From: Rhizobium lusitanum
GTDB taxonomy: Bacteria > Pseudomonadota > Alphaproteobacteria > Rhizobiales > Rhizobiaceae
Direction: 5' to 3'
Assembly: GCF_014189535.1 (NCBI RefSeq)
Contig: NZ_CP050308.1
Location: forward strand, 1,897,501 to 1,961,500
DNA: 64,000 nucleotides
Of this stretch, positions 33,435 through 40,684 are shown piece after piece. The position numbers were made by a program, and so were the translations under genes. The notes beneath the pieces are model-generated. The model was given only the letters and a program-made list of their open reading frames with translations. It was not told the origin of the DNA and made no database searches. Position 1 is the first letter of the stretch. Every line of letters begins with the position of its first letter.

Positions 33435-33536
33435 AGCAATTCCAGGAAAAGTGCGAAGCGGTTTTCCGTCCGGAATTGCGTAAAAGCAAAGAGATAGAAC
33501 GGTTCCGCGATTCCATGAAACGCGGAACCGTTCTAG
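33431..33536. repeat. 106-bp two-hairpin intergenic repeat, copy 1
   Basis: Begins TTAAAGCAATTCCAGG (containing the stop codon of the methyltransferase gene) and ends TTCTAG. Hairpin 1 pairs GCAATTCC with GGAATTGC and GGAAAA with TTTTCC. Hairpin 2 pairs AGAACGGTTCCGCG with CGCGGAACCGTTCT (14 perfect pairs). Copy 2 at 61236-61341 has the same length and matches at 91 of 106 positions. Related elements are widespread in rhizobial intergenic regions. It lies between convergent genes and may act as a terminator. Confidence 0.85.
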
Positions 33537-33543
33537 GCCGACA

Positions 33544-34131
33544 TCATTCCTTGGTGCTCCCCGGCGTGGGCGTCAGCTCCTGCCGGGTGGCGGCAAGAAA
33601 TTCCTGTGATAGTTCGGGGTTGTCCATTGCCCGGGCCAGGATGACGGCGCCGACCATGGCCGAGAGGCTGACAAGCGCCTTACGGCGTCGCTCCTCCGGC
33701 GTTTCGCCGGGTGTGATCTCCTCAAGGATCGCCGCCATGCCCATCAGGCCACCGGTAAAGGTCGACTGCATTTTCGGGCCGTGACGGCTAACCTCCTGCG
33801 TCAGCGCCGCGAAGACGCAACCGGTCGCATGCTCGACGACATTGCGATGTGAAAGATAATGCGCAAGCAGCGCATCCAGCGGCTCGCCCGGCGCACCGTC
33901 GACCACTTCCTTCCAGCGCTCCAGCGAGCGAGACACCACCGCCTTGCTGGCCTCGCAGGCCAGTTCGTCCTTGGATTCGAAATGACCGTAGAAGCCGCCA
34001 TGCGTCAGCCCGGCCGCCTTCATGATGTCAGCGACGCCAATGCCGTCAAATCCCTTTTCACGAAAAAGCTCACCCGCCACCGCGAGGATCTTCTCGCGGT
34101 TCTCGGCGAATTTTTCCCGGCTCACTCTCAT
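33544..34131 (-). CDS. TetR/AcrR family transcriptional regulator
   Basis: A 195-residue repressor. The N-terminal helix-turn-helix (about 20-45, GIGVADIMKAAGLTHGGFYGHF) is typical. The C-terminal ligand-binding domain is of the TetR_C_16/AcrR type with ATGCVFAALTQEVSRHG. The ATG at 34131 follows GGAG by seven bases. It is divergent from an MFS transporter gene, with two matched 14-bp palindromes between them, so it probably represses that transporter. Confidence 0.92.
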   Translation of the reverse strand: MRVSREKFAENREKILAVAGELFREKGFDGIGVADIMKAAGLTHGGFYGHFESKDELACEASKAVVSRSLERWKEVVDGAPGEPLDALLAHYLSHRNVVEHATGCVFAALTQEVSRHGPKMQSTFTGGLMGMAAILEEITPGETPEERRRKALVSLSAMVGAVILARAMDNPELSQEFLAATRQELTPTPGSTKE

Positions 34132-34177
34132 CAAAAAACTCCATCAGAGCTTCAATAAATCTTGATTGACAATTTAT

Positions 34178-34191
34178 ATGACGACCATCAT
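34178..34191. promoter_or_regulatory. Candidate TetR operator, site 1
   Basis: ATGACGACCATCAT: a 14-bp site with ATGA and TCAT ends around a six-base centre. It lies between the tetR and MFS genes, 29 bp from the equivalent site at 34207. Confidence 0.45.
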
Positions 34192-34206
34192 GAATATGCA
34201 ACAAAT

Positions 34207-34220
34207 ATGATCGCGATCAT
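34207..34220. promoter_or_regulatory. Candidate TetR operator, site 2
   Basis: ATGATCGCGATCAT is a perfect 14-bp palindrome with the same ATGA-N6-TCAT form as site 1. Paired sites in a divergent tetR/transporter region are the usual arrangement for autoregulated repressors. Confidence 0.5.
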
Positions 34221-34365
34221 CTAAATGCCTTTGCACAATCGTTCAAGCCAGGAGAGCAGCAGCGCGCGATAAGCGAATATAATACCGCCATCCGTCCGCA
34301 GTTAAGTCCGCCAATCTTTCCCGATATTGAACGCCGAAACACGAAACCCCACTGGAACGCATCCC

Positions 34366-35661
34366 ATGGTCTCCACAGCCCTCGCTTCGACGCTGGCCCG
34401 CCGCAACATCCATTACGGATGGGTTGTCGTCGGCGCCACTTTCCTCACCATGCTCGTCACCGCCGGCGCCATGGGCGCGCCCGGCGTGCTCATCAAGCCA
34501 CTGGAAGATGAGTTCGGCTGGAGCACGTCGTCCATTTCCTCGGCACTCGCCGTCCGCCTCGTGCTGTTCGGCCTGATGGGGCCTTTCGCCGCCGCCTTCA
34601 TGAATTATTTCGGCGTCCGTAAGGTCATCGTCTTTGCGCTTGCCACCATCAGCGTCGGCTTCATCGGCTCGCTATTCATGACGCAAGTCTGGCAGCTGCT
34701 GCTCTGCTGGGGCATCATCGTCGGCTTCGGTACCGGCCTTACCGCCATGGTGCTCGCCGCCACGGTCTCGACGCGCTGGTTCACCAAGCATCGCGGCCTT
34801 GTCATCGGCATGCTCTCGGCAAGCTCCGCTACCGGCCAGCTCGTCTTCCTGCCGCTGATGGCCGAACTGACGACGCGCTACGGCTGGCGCACCACCGTAA
34901 TCTTCGTCTGCGGCATGATCGTCGTCGCCGCCCTGGTCGTGCTGCTCTTGATGCGCGACCGGCCGTCGGACATGAACCTGCCGCTCGTCGGCGAGATCCA
35001 CGTCACGCCGCCACCCGCCACCAAGAGCCTGAAGGCGGCGCTCGCCTCGCCGATCGTCATCCTGAAGGAAGCGTCGAAGAGCTCGACCTTCTGGATCCTC
35101 GCGGCCACCTTCTTCATCTGCGGGCTCTCCACAAACGGCCTGATCCAGACGCATTTCGTCACGCTCTGCGGTGATTTCGGCATCGTGCCGGTGGCCGCCG
35201 CCAGCGTGCTTGCCGTCATGGGCATCTTCGATTTCTTCGGCACCATCGGCTCCGGCTGGCTCTCCGACCGCTTCGACAATCGCTGGCTGCTCTTCTGGTA
35301 TTACGGTCTGCGCGGCCTGTCGCTGGTCTACCTGCCCTTCAGCGACTTCACCTTCTACGGCCTGTCGATCTTCGCCGTCTTCTATGGCCTCGACTGGATC
35401 GCCACCGTGCCGCCGACCGTCAAGATCGCCGCCGACCGTTTCGGCCGCGAAAAGGCCGGCCTGGTCTTCGGCTGGGTCTTTGCCGCCCACCAGATGGGCG
35501 CCGCCACCGCCGCCTATGGCGCCGGCCTGACCCGCACCGAACTCAACACCTACCTGCCCGCCTTCTTCGTCGCCGGTGCCTTCTGCGTACTCGCCGCGAT
35601 CCTGGCCCTGACCATCAGCAAGCCCGGTTCAACGGATAGAGCGCCGGCAATGGCGCACTGA
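34366..35661 (+). CDS. Major facilitator superfamily transporter
   Basis: A 431-residue membrane protein with 12 predicted helices and the central cytoplasmic loop (about 190-220, RPSDMNLPLVGEIHVT). The pattern GWVVVGATFLTMLVTAGAMGAPGVL resembles the monocarboxylate/oxalate-formate-like MFS group. The substrate is unknown. The ATG at 34366 is used; a TTG at 34327 is possible. A TetR regulator is divergent from it, so induction by a ligand is likely. Confidence 0.9.
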   Translation: MVSTALASTLARRNIHYGWVVVGATFLTMLVTAGAMGAPGVLIKPLEDEFGWSTSSISSALAVRLVLFGLMGPFAAAFMNYFGVRKVIVFALATISVGFIGSLFMTQVWQLLLCWGIIVGFGTGLTAMVLAATVSTRWFTKHRGLVIGMLSASSATGQLVFLPLMAELTTRYGWRTTVIFVCGMIVVAALVVLLLMRDRPSDMNLPLVGEIHVTPPPATKSLKAALASPIVILKEASKSSTFWILAATFFICGLSTNGLIQTHFVTLCGDFGIVPVAAASVLAVMGIFDFFGTIGSGWLSDRFDNRWLLFWYYGLRGLSLVYLPFSDFTFYGLSIFAVFYGLDWIATVPPTVKIAADRFGREKAGLVFGWVFAAHQMGAATAAYGAGLTRTELNTYLPAFFVAGAFCVLAAILALTISKPGSTDRAPAMAH

Positions 35662-35690
35662 GACGGCGGTTCACCCCCACCAACACAACA

Positions 35691-35717
35691 GCCCATGGCG
35701 CCCTCCGCGCCATGGGC
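35691..35717 (+). terminator. Hairpin after the MFS gene
   Basis: Perfect 11-base stem GCCCATGGCGC / GCGCCATGGGC with a five-base loop, 30 bases past the stop. No T run follows, so it is a stable hairpin with likely but unproven terminator activity. Confidence 0.6.
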
Positions 35718-35762
35718 CATATCTCAAGTACCGAAAACACCTGCATTCCTTCGTCAGCCGTC

Positions 35763-35791
35763 TTGCGCGCTCGGGCGATCACATGCTAGAC
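35763..35791 (+). promoter_or_regulatory. Candidate promoter of tRNA-Leu
   Basis: TTGCGC (35763-35768), a 17-base spacer and CTAGAC (35786-35791), about 22 bases before the tRNA start. Spacing is right; both hexamers deviate from consensus. Confidence 0.45.
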
Positions 35792-35813
35792 ACCCGCCTC
35801 GTCAGGATCCGTT

Positions 35814-35898
35814 GCCCCATTGGCGGAATTGGTAGACGCGCTCGACTCAAAATCGAGTTTCGAAAGAAGTGCTGGTTCGACTCCGGCATGGGGCACCA
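35814..35898 (+). tRNA. tRNA-Leu (anticodon CAA)
   Basis: An 85-base class II tRNA. The acceptor stem GCCCCAT pairs with ATGGGGC, and CCA is encoded. The anticodon stem CTCGA / TCGAG encloses the loop CTCAAAA, giving anticodon CAA, which reads UUG. The long variable arm (TTTCGAAAGAAG region) and the TTCGACTC loop of the T arm are as expected for leucine. A block of accessory genes follows downstream. Confidence 0.97.
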
Positions 35899-35997
35899 CC
35901 ATCCAGAATTCTCATCGAATTCGTCTGTGTTTTCCCGTCTTTGCTTTCAGCATGACATCGTCTGAGACCGTATTGATAGGCGATTGAATTCCACCCC

Positions 35998-36822
35998 TCA
36001 GACTCTCATGTACCGCGCCCGGAATTCGCGAGGTGTGCAGCCTTCGCGTTCATGAAACAGCCGCGAAAAATAGAAGGGGTCTTCTATTCCGACTGTGACC
36101 GCAATGATCTCGATCTTTTCAGCCGTCGTCGCCAGAAGCTCCTTGGCGTGATCCATGCGCACCCGAAGCTGAAATTTCTTCGGCGGCAATCCGGTCTCTT
36201 CGATAAATTTCCTGCGTAGCGTGGCAGTCGACATCCCATGCTCGGCAGCGAACGCAGCTAGGTCGAGAGGCTGCATTGTCCTTTTCCGCAACACTTCGAC
36301 GATCTCCGCCATATCGGTCGTATGGCCGCGTAAAGGCGCGGCGCGGCTTGCCTGTCTTGCCGCCAAGACAACAATCTGGTGCAGAATCGATGCGGCGGAC
36401 GCCCTTCCAAGATTCGTATCATCTAAAAGGTCGGTGTGAAGATTGCTGAACAGTCGCTGCACCCGGTCCAGGTTCCGAAGCACCACGACCGGATCTCGCT
36501 CGCTAAAGAGCCGTAACCGCACGAAATCGCGCGTGAAAGAGCCTTCGAAAAGCGCCCACCGCTCGCTCCAACCGGCGGCATCCGGGCCATATGAGTGCTG
36601 ACGGTTTGGAAATAGCCAGAAAAGGGCTGGGCCTGTGACGCTCCGCCGGCCGCCGGCATCGGTCTCGATAAAACCCTGGCCCCGTTCCACCAGAACAACC
36701 GCATAGCTCGGCAGCTTCCGACACTTGACCGCGTGATTGACATGCTGCCTCCCGCTGCCAATGACGGCAAGACCGCCGGCGGTTGCGAGGGGCGACCGAT
36801 AGATTGCTTCCGTTGGATTCAT
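35998..36822 (-). CDS. AraC family transcriptional regulator
   Basis: A 274-residue regulator: an N-terminal cupin-like effector domain (about 20-110, SYAVVLVERGQGFIETDAGG) and a C-terminal double helix-turn-helix (about 175-270, LAAFAAEHGMSTATLRRKF and IIAVTVGIEDPFYFSRLF). The N-terminal end resembles regulators of sugar or polyol genes. It is divergent from a dioxygenase gene and probably controls it. It is part of the block after the tRNA-Leu gene, with codon use less GC-biased than its neighbours. Confidence 0.9.
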   Translation of the reverse strand: MNPTEAIYRSPLATAGGLAVIGSGRQHVNHAVKCRKLPSYAVVLVERGQGFIETDAGGRRSVTGPALFWLFPNRQHSYGPDAAGWSERWALFEGSFTRDFVRLRLFSERDPVVVLRNLDRVQRLFSNLHTDLLDDTNLGRASAASILHQIVVLAARQASRAAPLRGHTTDMAEIVEVLRKRTMQPLDLAAFAAEHGMSTATLRRKFIEETGLPPKKFQLRVRMDHAKELLATTAEKIEIIAVTVGIEDPFYFSRLFHEREGCTPREFRARYMRV

Positions 36823-36869
36823 GGTGAGCGAAAAGTCCAGCGTGACTTTCCTCCATGTAGGTAATGACC

Positions 36870-36899
36870 GTTATTTGCTAGCATCTGGACACAAATAAC
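36870..36899. promoter_or_regulatory. Inverted repeat between araC-type and dioxygenase genes
   Basis: GTTATTTG (36870-36877) and CAAATAAC (36892-36899) are perfect eight-base inverted copies separated by 14 bases, in the middle of a 97-bp divergent region. This is a possible binding site of the AraC regulator. Confidence 0.45.
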
Positions 36900-36919
36900 C
36901 CAAACACCGGACGCGCGAA

Positions 36920-37849
36920 ATGTCAATTTCCAGGCAGATTACCCAACCAAGCGAGGCAAGCCTCCCCCTCGCCGCAAACGGAAAGATCCTGTCGATGGCC
37001 CCGGAGCGGTTCGGGTATCTGACCCCGACCGATCCGAATATAGGTGTGGGGGCGATCCGTCGTCTCTATGAGGAGAACGGCTATGTATGGTTGAAAGGCT
37101 TCTTGCTACGAAACGAGGTCATCGAATTCCGGGGTTGGGTCTTCGCCCATTTGGCCAAAACAGGCCTGATCGAGCAAGGCACGGACGTCCGGTATGGAAT
37201 AGCATCAGCGGCGGAGCTTGAAAATAGAGCGGCGGACCGCTGCCTCATGTCCTTGGTCCGCTCCACAGCATATGAGGGCTTCTGCGCGCAGCCCCGGATC
37301 GCGCACTTTATGGACGAATTTCTGTCGGGTATCTCTTATTTGCACAAGCGCAAGATCATGCGCTTTGTCCGTCCGGGAACAGCGACCGTAACGCCGGCGC
37401 ACTATGATCTTGTCTACCTGCGTGGGGGCACAAGCCGAGTAGTGACCACATGGATCCCGATTGGCGACACTCCCCTTGAAATGGGCGGCCTGGTCTATCT
37501 CGAAGGATCGCACGCGATTGGCTTGAAGATGGAACGCGAATTTAGCGAGCGGAACAAACATCTCAGCCCCGAAGAACAGGTGAGCGCTTACAATCGCAAT
37601 ATGACGGAAGGCGGATGGGTTTCAAAGGACCTGCCGGAAATGGCAGAGCGGTTCAACACACGCTGGCTCGCCGCGAATTATGAGGCCGGTGACATTATGC
37701 TCCACTCGCCGTTTATGATCCACGCCTCCACGACCAACCAGGATAAAGGTCAGCGACTACGCCTCTCCACCGACATCAGATATCAAAACGTCGACGACGA
37801 GATCGACGTGCGATGGAATAACCATTGGAGCCTGGGCGACATGTTGTAG
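36920..37849 (+). CDS. Phytanoyl-CoA dioxygenase family protein
   Basis: A 309-residue non-heme iron, 2-oxoglutarate-dependent oxygenase of the PhyH family. The metal ligands are in place: H161-x-D163 in PAHYDLVY and the distal His at about 268 in SPFMIHAS; R281 in QRLRLSTD would bind 2-oxoglutarate. Substrate unknown: PhyH relatives hydroxylate fatty acyl-CoA, ectoine or polyols. The start follows a GC-rich leader with no clear ribosome site. It is divergent from the AraC regulator gene and ends a two-gene regulated unit. Confidence 0.88.
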   Translation: MSISRQITQPSEASLPLAANGKILSMAPERFGYLTPTDPNIGVGAIRRLYEENGYVWLKGFLLRNEVIEFRGWVFAHLAKTGLIEQGTDVRYGIASAAELENRAADRCLMSLVRSTAYEGFCAQPRIAHFMDEFLSGISYLHKRKIMRFVRPGTATVTPAHYDLVYLRGGTSRVVTTWIPIGDTPLEMGGLVYLEGSHAIGLKMEREFSERNKHLSPEEQVSAYNRNMTEGGWVSKDLPEMAERFNTRWLAANYEAGDIMLHSPFMIHASTTNQDKGQRLRLSTDIRYQNVDDEIDVRWNNHWSLGDML

Positions 37850-37981
37850 TTTTGGGCTTGGCGTAGCTGCTGCGGCGCGTCTGAAATAGGATGACCCAGG
37901 TTAGCAAGAGATGTGGGGCAAAAGCAGACCGCATTTGTTCACATCCGGCGGCCGATTAGCCAAATTTCGCGCAGCAAAAAA

Positions 37982-38000
37982 CCCGCAAAGAGCGGGCTTT
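37982..38000 (-). terminator. Terminator for the 62-residue minus-strand ORF
   Basis: On the minus strand GCCCGC-TCTTT-GCGGG is followed by a T run (the A run at 37976-37981 on the plus strand). Short stem of five pairs, typical of an intrinsic terminator. It lies 69 bp after the small ORF stop. Confidence 0.7.
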
Positions 38001-38068
38001 CGGATTAGAGCATTTAATTGGCTGAGCAGGTCTCGCAGGCGGCCACCGGTGCGCCGCCTGAGGTGTCA

Positions 38069-38257
38069 TCAAACCGGGCGCTGCGGGCGTGTTGGCCGTT
38101 CCCGCTCTATACGCAGAGCTTTGAGAAGCCCGGCCTTCTCCAGTCGTTGGTCGACCTTACCCGTGGTGATCTCGCGAAACACCGTGCCGGTCTTTTCACT
38201 GATCTTGCACTTGAACCCCTTGCGGGTTTTCAAGGTTGGAGCGATATGGATTGGCAT
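38069..38257 (-). CDS. Small basic protein, 62 residues, unknown
   Basis: MPIHIAPTLKTRKGFKC starts this short, Lys/Arg-rich protein; the last 15 residues are very basic (RIERERPTRPQRPV). GGAGG lies nine bases before the ATG at 38257 and directly abuts an ATG three codons earlier, so 38257 is the better start. Two stop codons end it. An intrinsic terminator follows. No family recognised. The amino-acid balance suggests a small nucleic-acid-binding or phage-derived protein, a guess only. Confidence 0.55.
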   Translation of the reverse strand: MPIHIAPTLKTRKGFKCKISEKTGTVFREITTGKVDQRLEKAGLLKALRIERERPTRPQRPV

Positions 38258-38601
38258 TATCTGCATCCTCCGTTTGAGTTGCTGGTCGGTTGGGCAAGGG
38301 CTTTCACAGCTAGCATCACGACGGCGCCTGCCGTCGTTACCGACATTCCCACGTATCGTTGCCTACCAAGAAGGGAAGAAGACAGTTTCATTTCCGCGCA
38401 AAATGCGGAAACCGTTTCCTATGAGAGCCATCATAGCACGGATTTCAGGGAATATTTTACTTTAATTTCATATTAGCTTTTATATCAGAGCAACTCATTG
38501 AACTTGCACGCAAGAACCCACCGCCCACCAAAATGACTCCTGATCCAGGAGATGAAGGAGCAAAGCACTCCCTCAAGGCGTGGCCGGGATCTTGCGGATA
38601 G
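38258..38601. other. Non-coding region between two small minus-strand genes
   Basis: These 344 bp hold no supported coding sequence. Two hairpins are visible: ACGACGG / CCGTCGT near 38318-38337, and TTTCCGC / GCGGAAA (38391-38411). The sequence becomes AT-rich toward 38480, which suggests a promoter of the 62-residue gene. Confidence 0.5.
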
Positions 38602-38627
38602 AAAACCCGCCATTGCTGGCGGGCTTT
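38602..38627 (-). terminator. Terminator after the 83-residue membrane protein gene
   Basis: On the minus strand GCCCGCCA-GCAA-TGGCGGG followed by TTTTC, starting 7 bases after the gene's stop codon. Seven perfect pairs and a T-rich tail. Confidence 0.75.
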
Positions 38628-38629
38628 CT

Positions 38630-38881
38630 CTACTGCTGAGCGGGTGCCGTCGCAGGCTGCGTTGATGTAGCCGGTGGCGTTGACGTTGCAGGTGGTGGTG
38701 TCGTTGTGGTCTGAGCCGCCGGAGCTGTTGTTTCCATCGAGGTTGTGTGAGGCCAGAAGCTCCACACCAGTGCGGCGACGACAGCAATCGCCAAGATAGG
38801 TAGCCACGATGCCCAGGGAGGGCGGCGTGACAACGGCGTCGTTCCAAGGTCTGGATTTGGTCTATTGAAATCATTGCTCAT
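38630..38881 (-). CDS. Small membrane-anchored protein with Pro/Thr/Ala-rich tail
   Basis: An 83-residue protein. Residues 1-24 are polar (MSNDFNRPNPDLG), about 24-42 form one membrane segment (WASWLPILAIAVVAALVWSFW), and the rest is a low-complexity tail of Thr, Pro, Ala and Gln facing the periplasm. GGAGGAG lies seven bases before the ATG, and an intrinsic terminator follows, so it is very probably expressed. No family recognised; similar short anchored tails are common in rhizobia. It is part of the block after tRNA-Leu. Confidence 0.75.
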   Translation of the reverse strand: MSNDFNRPNPDLGTTPLSRRPPWASWLPILAIAVVAALVWSFWPHTTSMETTAPAAQTTTTPPPATSTPPATSTQPATAPAQQ

Positions 38882-39013
38882 TGCGATACTCCTCCACATC
38901 ACAAACTATAAACCATTGGATGCAGAAAAAGTTCCAAAGCACGGTAAAGTACATGCGAGAAGGGAGTCAGCCATGCAATAGGCGCCGCCCATCCGGGCAA
39001 CGATCAACAGAAT

Positions 39014-39133
39014 TCAGTGAATCACAGGAAGATTAGCGATAATAATTAAGGCAATACCAGCGGACAGAACCGATGTTTCAATGAAGAAAATTGCATACTG
39101 CCGTCCGGTGAAAAATAAATTAAACCGCATCAT
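39014..39133 (-). CDS. Very small membrane protein, 39 residues
   Basis: The sequence begins MMRFNLFFTGRQYAIFF, with a basic start, then a hydrophobic stretch (about 14-36) ending NLPVIH. AAGGAG lies seven bases before the first ATG, a strong ribosome site in an otherwise AT-rich, gene-poor region. The second ATG is three bases later. The single membrane segment and size fit small regulatory or toxin-like membrane proteins, but no family is recognised. It is too short for ordinary gene calling. Confidence 0.6.
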   Translation of the reverse strand: MMRFNLFFTGRQYAIFFIETSVLSAGIALIIIANLPVIH

Positions 39134-39440
39134 CTAAATTCTCCTTGCCTGATTATTTTAATTATTGCCTCAACATAACATGGATTACCGAGAAGTATTT
39201 AATTTCTTTAGAAAATTCGCCAAAAATATAGATATTTACTAAACACGGAGGCTGAAAAAACCTTCATCGGCACAGTGTCCAAAACCAGAAACATAAGAAA
39301 ACACTAAACAAAAACACACCGCCGGCAATCACCCCAGCTTCACGAAAAATTTTGACTTTGTGCTGCCCGCCTGAGCCTGCGGCCATTTACAGCCACAATC
39401 CTCGTCCCTAAAGGTGTGCAACGCAGCAAAAGGGGGTACT
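39134..39440. other. AT-rich non-coding region before the dedA-like gene
   Basis: The 307 bp are strongly AT-rich with no supported coding sequence. Candidate short frames lack ribosome sites. It presumably contains the promoter of the dedA-like gene and of the 39-residue gene, but no hexamers stand out. Confidence 0.5.
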
Positions 39441-40034
39441 ATGCTTCGTAGACTCTACGACTGGACCATGTCGCTTGCCGGCCGCAAATCGGCGGAAGTC
39501 TGGTTGGCCGTTATCGCCTTCGTCGAAAGCTCTGTCTTTCTTGTCCCCGCCGACGTCCTGTTCCTGCCCATGTCGCTGGCAAAGCCCGAGCGGGCCTGGC
39601 GCTATGCGCTGACGGCGACCATCGCCTCCGTGCTCGGCGGCATCGCCGGCTGGGCGCTCGGCTACTACGCCTTCGAGGCGATCGCCAAGCCGATCCTGGA
39701 ATTCTACGGCAAGCTCGATGCCTTCAATCAGATGAGCGCAGGCGTCACCTACGAATGGATCGTCCTGCTGCTGGTCACATCGGGCCTTGCGCATCTACCA
39801 CCGATCAAGGTGGTGACGATCCTCTCCGGCGTGGCCCATATCGATCTCGGTCTCTTCATCATCTCGGCCATCATCGCGCGTGGCGCGCGCTTCTTCCTGC
39901 TGGCCTTCCTGCTGCGCCGCTACGGTGAATCAATCCGGCACTTCATCGAGAAGCGCCTCGGCCAGATCACCATGGTCGGCGCCGGCGTTCTCATCGCCCT
40001 CTACGGCATCTTCCACTTTGCCCTAGCGAACTGA
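39441..40034 (+). CDS. DedA / VTT-domain family membrane protein (YqaA-like)
   Basis: A 197-residue protein with four to five hydrophobic segments and the SNARE-associated/VTT pattern: VIAFVESSVFLVPADVLFLPM near residue 25 and the re-entrant GLAHLPPIKVVTILSGVAHIDLG block near 125. VTT proteins act in lipid scrambling and membrane homeostasis. The ATG at 39441 follows GGGGG; the earlier TTG frame at 39414 is rejected. It lies 15 bp before the dsbB-like gene, so the two are cotranscribed. Confidence 0.88.
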   Translation: MLRRLYDWTMSLAGRKSAEVWLAVIAFVESSVFLVPADVLFLPMSLAKPERAWRYALTATIASVLGGIAGWALGYYAFEAIAKPILEFYGKLDAFNQMSAGVTYEWIVLLLVTSGLAHLPPIKVVTILSGVAHIDLGLFIISAIIARGARFFLLAFLLRRYGESIRHFIEKRLGQITMVGAGVLIALYGIFHFALAN

Positions 40035-40049
40035 CCACGGAGCCCTCTG

Positions 40050-40562
40050 ATGTCCCAGACCTTGACCTCCTCTCGCGCCGGCCTTGGCTATTCGGCGCTA
40101 CTTGCGATCGGCATGATCATCGTCGTCGGTTCGGCGCTCGGCTTCCAGTATATCGGGCACTATATCCCTTGCGCGCTCTGCCTGGAGCAACGCCAACCCT
40201 ATTATTACGGCATTCCGGTCGCGATCGTCGCAGCCTTGACAGCCGCCGCCCGCCTGCCCTCCTGGATCACCCGCACGCTGCTAGCCATTGCCGGCCTCCT
40301 GATGGTGGTCGGCGGCGGCATCGGCGTCTACCATGCCGGCGTCGAATGGCACTTCTGGGCCGGACCGACCACCTGCTCCACCTCGGCCGGCAGCTTGACG
40401 CAGAATGCCGGCGACCTGTTGAATGAGCTCAGCACCGTCAAGGGGCCGTCCTGCACGGAAGCAGCGCTCCGCGTCCTCGGCATCTCGATGGCGGGCTGGA
40501 ACGTGGTCGCCAGCGTGATCCTCGCGGCGATTGCTTTCGTTGGTGTGAAGAAGGCTGGATGA
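40050..40562 (+). CDS. dsbB: Disulfide bond formation protein B
   Basis: A 170-residue inner-membrane quinone oxidoreductase that re-oxidises DsbA. It has four membrane helices, the first redox pair C41-A-L-C44 and the second pair C109 and C135 in the periplasmic loop, so all four catalytic cysteines are present. It is directly downstream of the dedA-like gene. Confidence 0.93.
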   Translation: MSQTLTSSRAGLGYSALLAIGMIIVVGSALGFQYIGHYIPCALCLEQRQPYYYGIPVAIVAALTAAARLPSWITRTLLAIAGLLMVVGGGIGVYHAGVEWHFWAGPTTCSTSAGSLTQNAGDLLNELSTVKGPSCTEAALRVLGISMAGWNVVASVILAAIAFVGVKKAG

Positions 40563-40605
40563 TCTCGGGCAGAGATCGCAATCTCTCATATGCCGCGCCT
40601 CTGAT

Positions 40606-40637
40606 ACCTCCTCCGTCACGACAGTGACAAAGGAGGT
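40606..40637. terminator. Hairpin between dsbB and the HNH gene
   Basis: Arms ACCTCCTCCGTCAC and GTGACAAAGGAGGT pair at 12 of 14 positions around a four-base loop GACA. No T run. It lies between convergent genes and may act as a bidirectional stop. Confidence 0.45.
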
Positions 40638-40684
40638 GACGCACTCTCCGCAAACTCGGAAGCCGCCGAGACGATAACTGCCCT

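Noticed and set aside
38018..38476. 152-residue plus-strand frame in the small-gene region
   Set aside because: No ribosome site; opposite to a better supported minus-strand gene with a terminator.
39174..39270. 19-residue minus-strand frame in the AT-rich region
   Set aside because: No ribosome site and far too short to support.
35814..39440. Direct repeat of the tRNA-Leu 3' end marking an island
   Set aside because: I looked for the end GGTTCGACTCCGGC and GGGGCACCA downstream and saw none; island status stays unproven.
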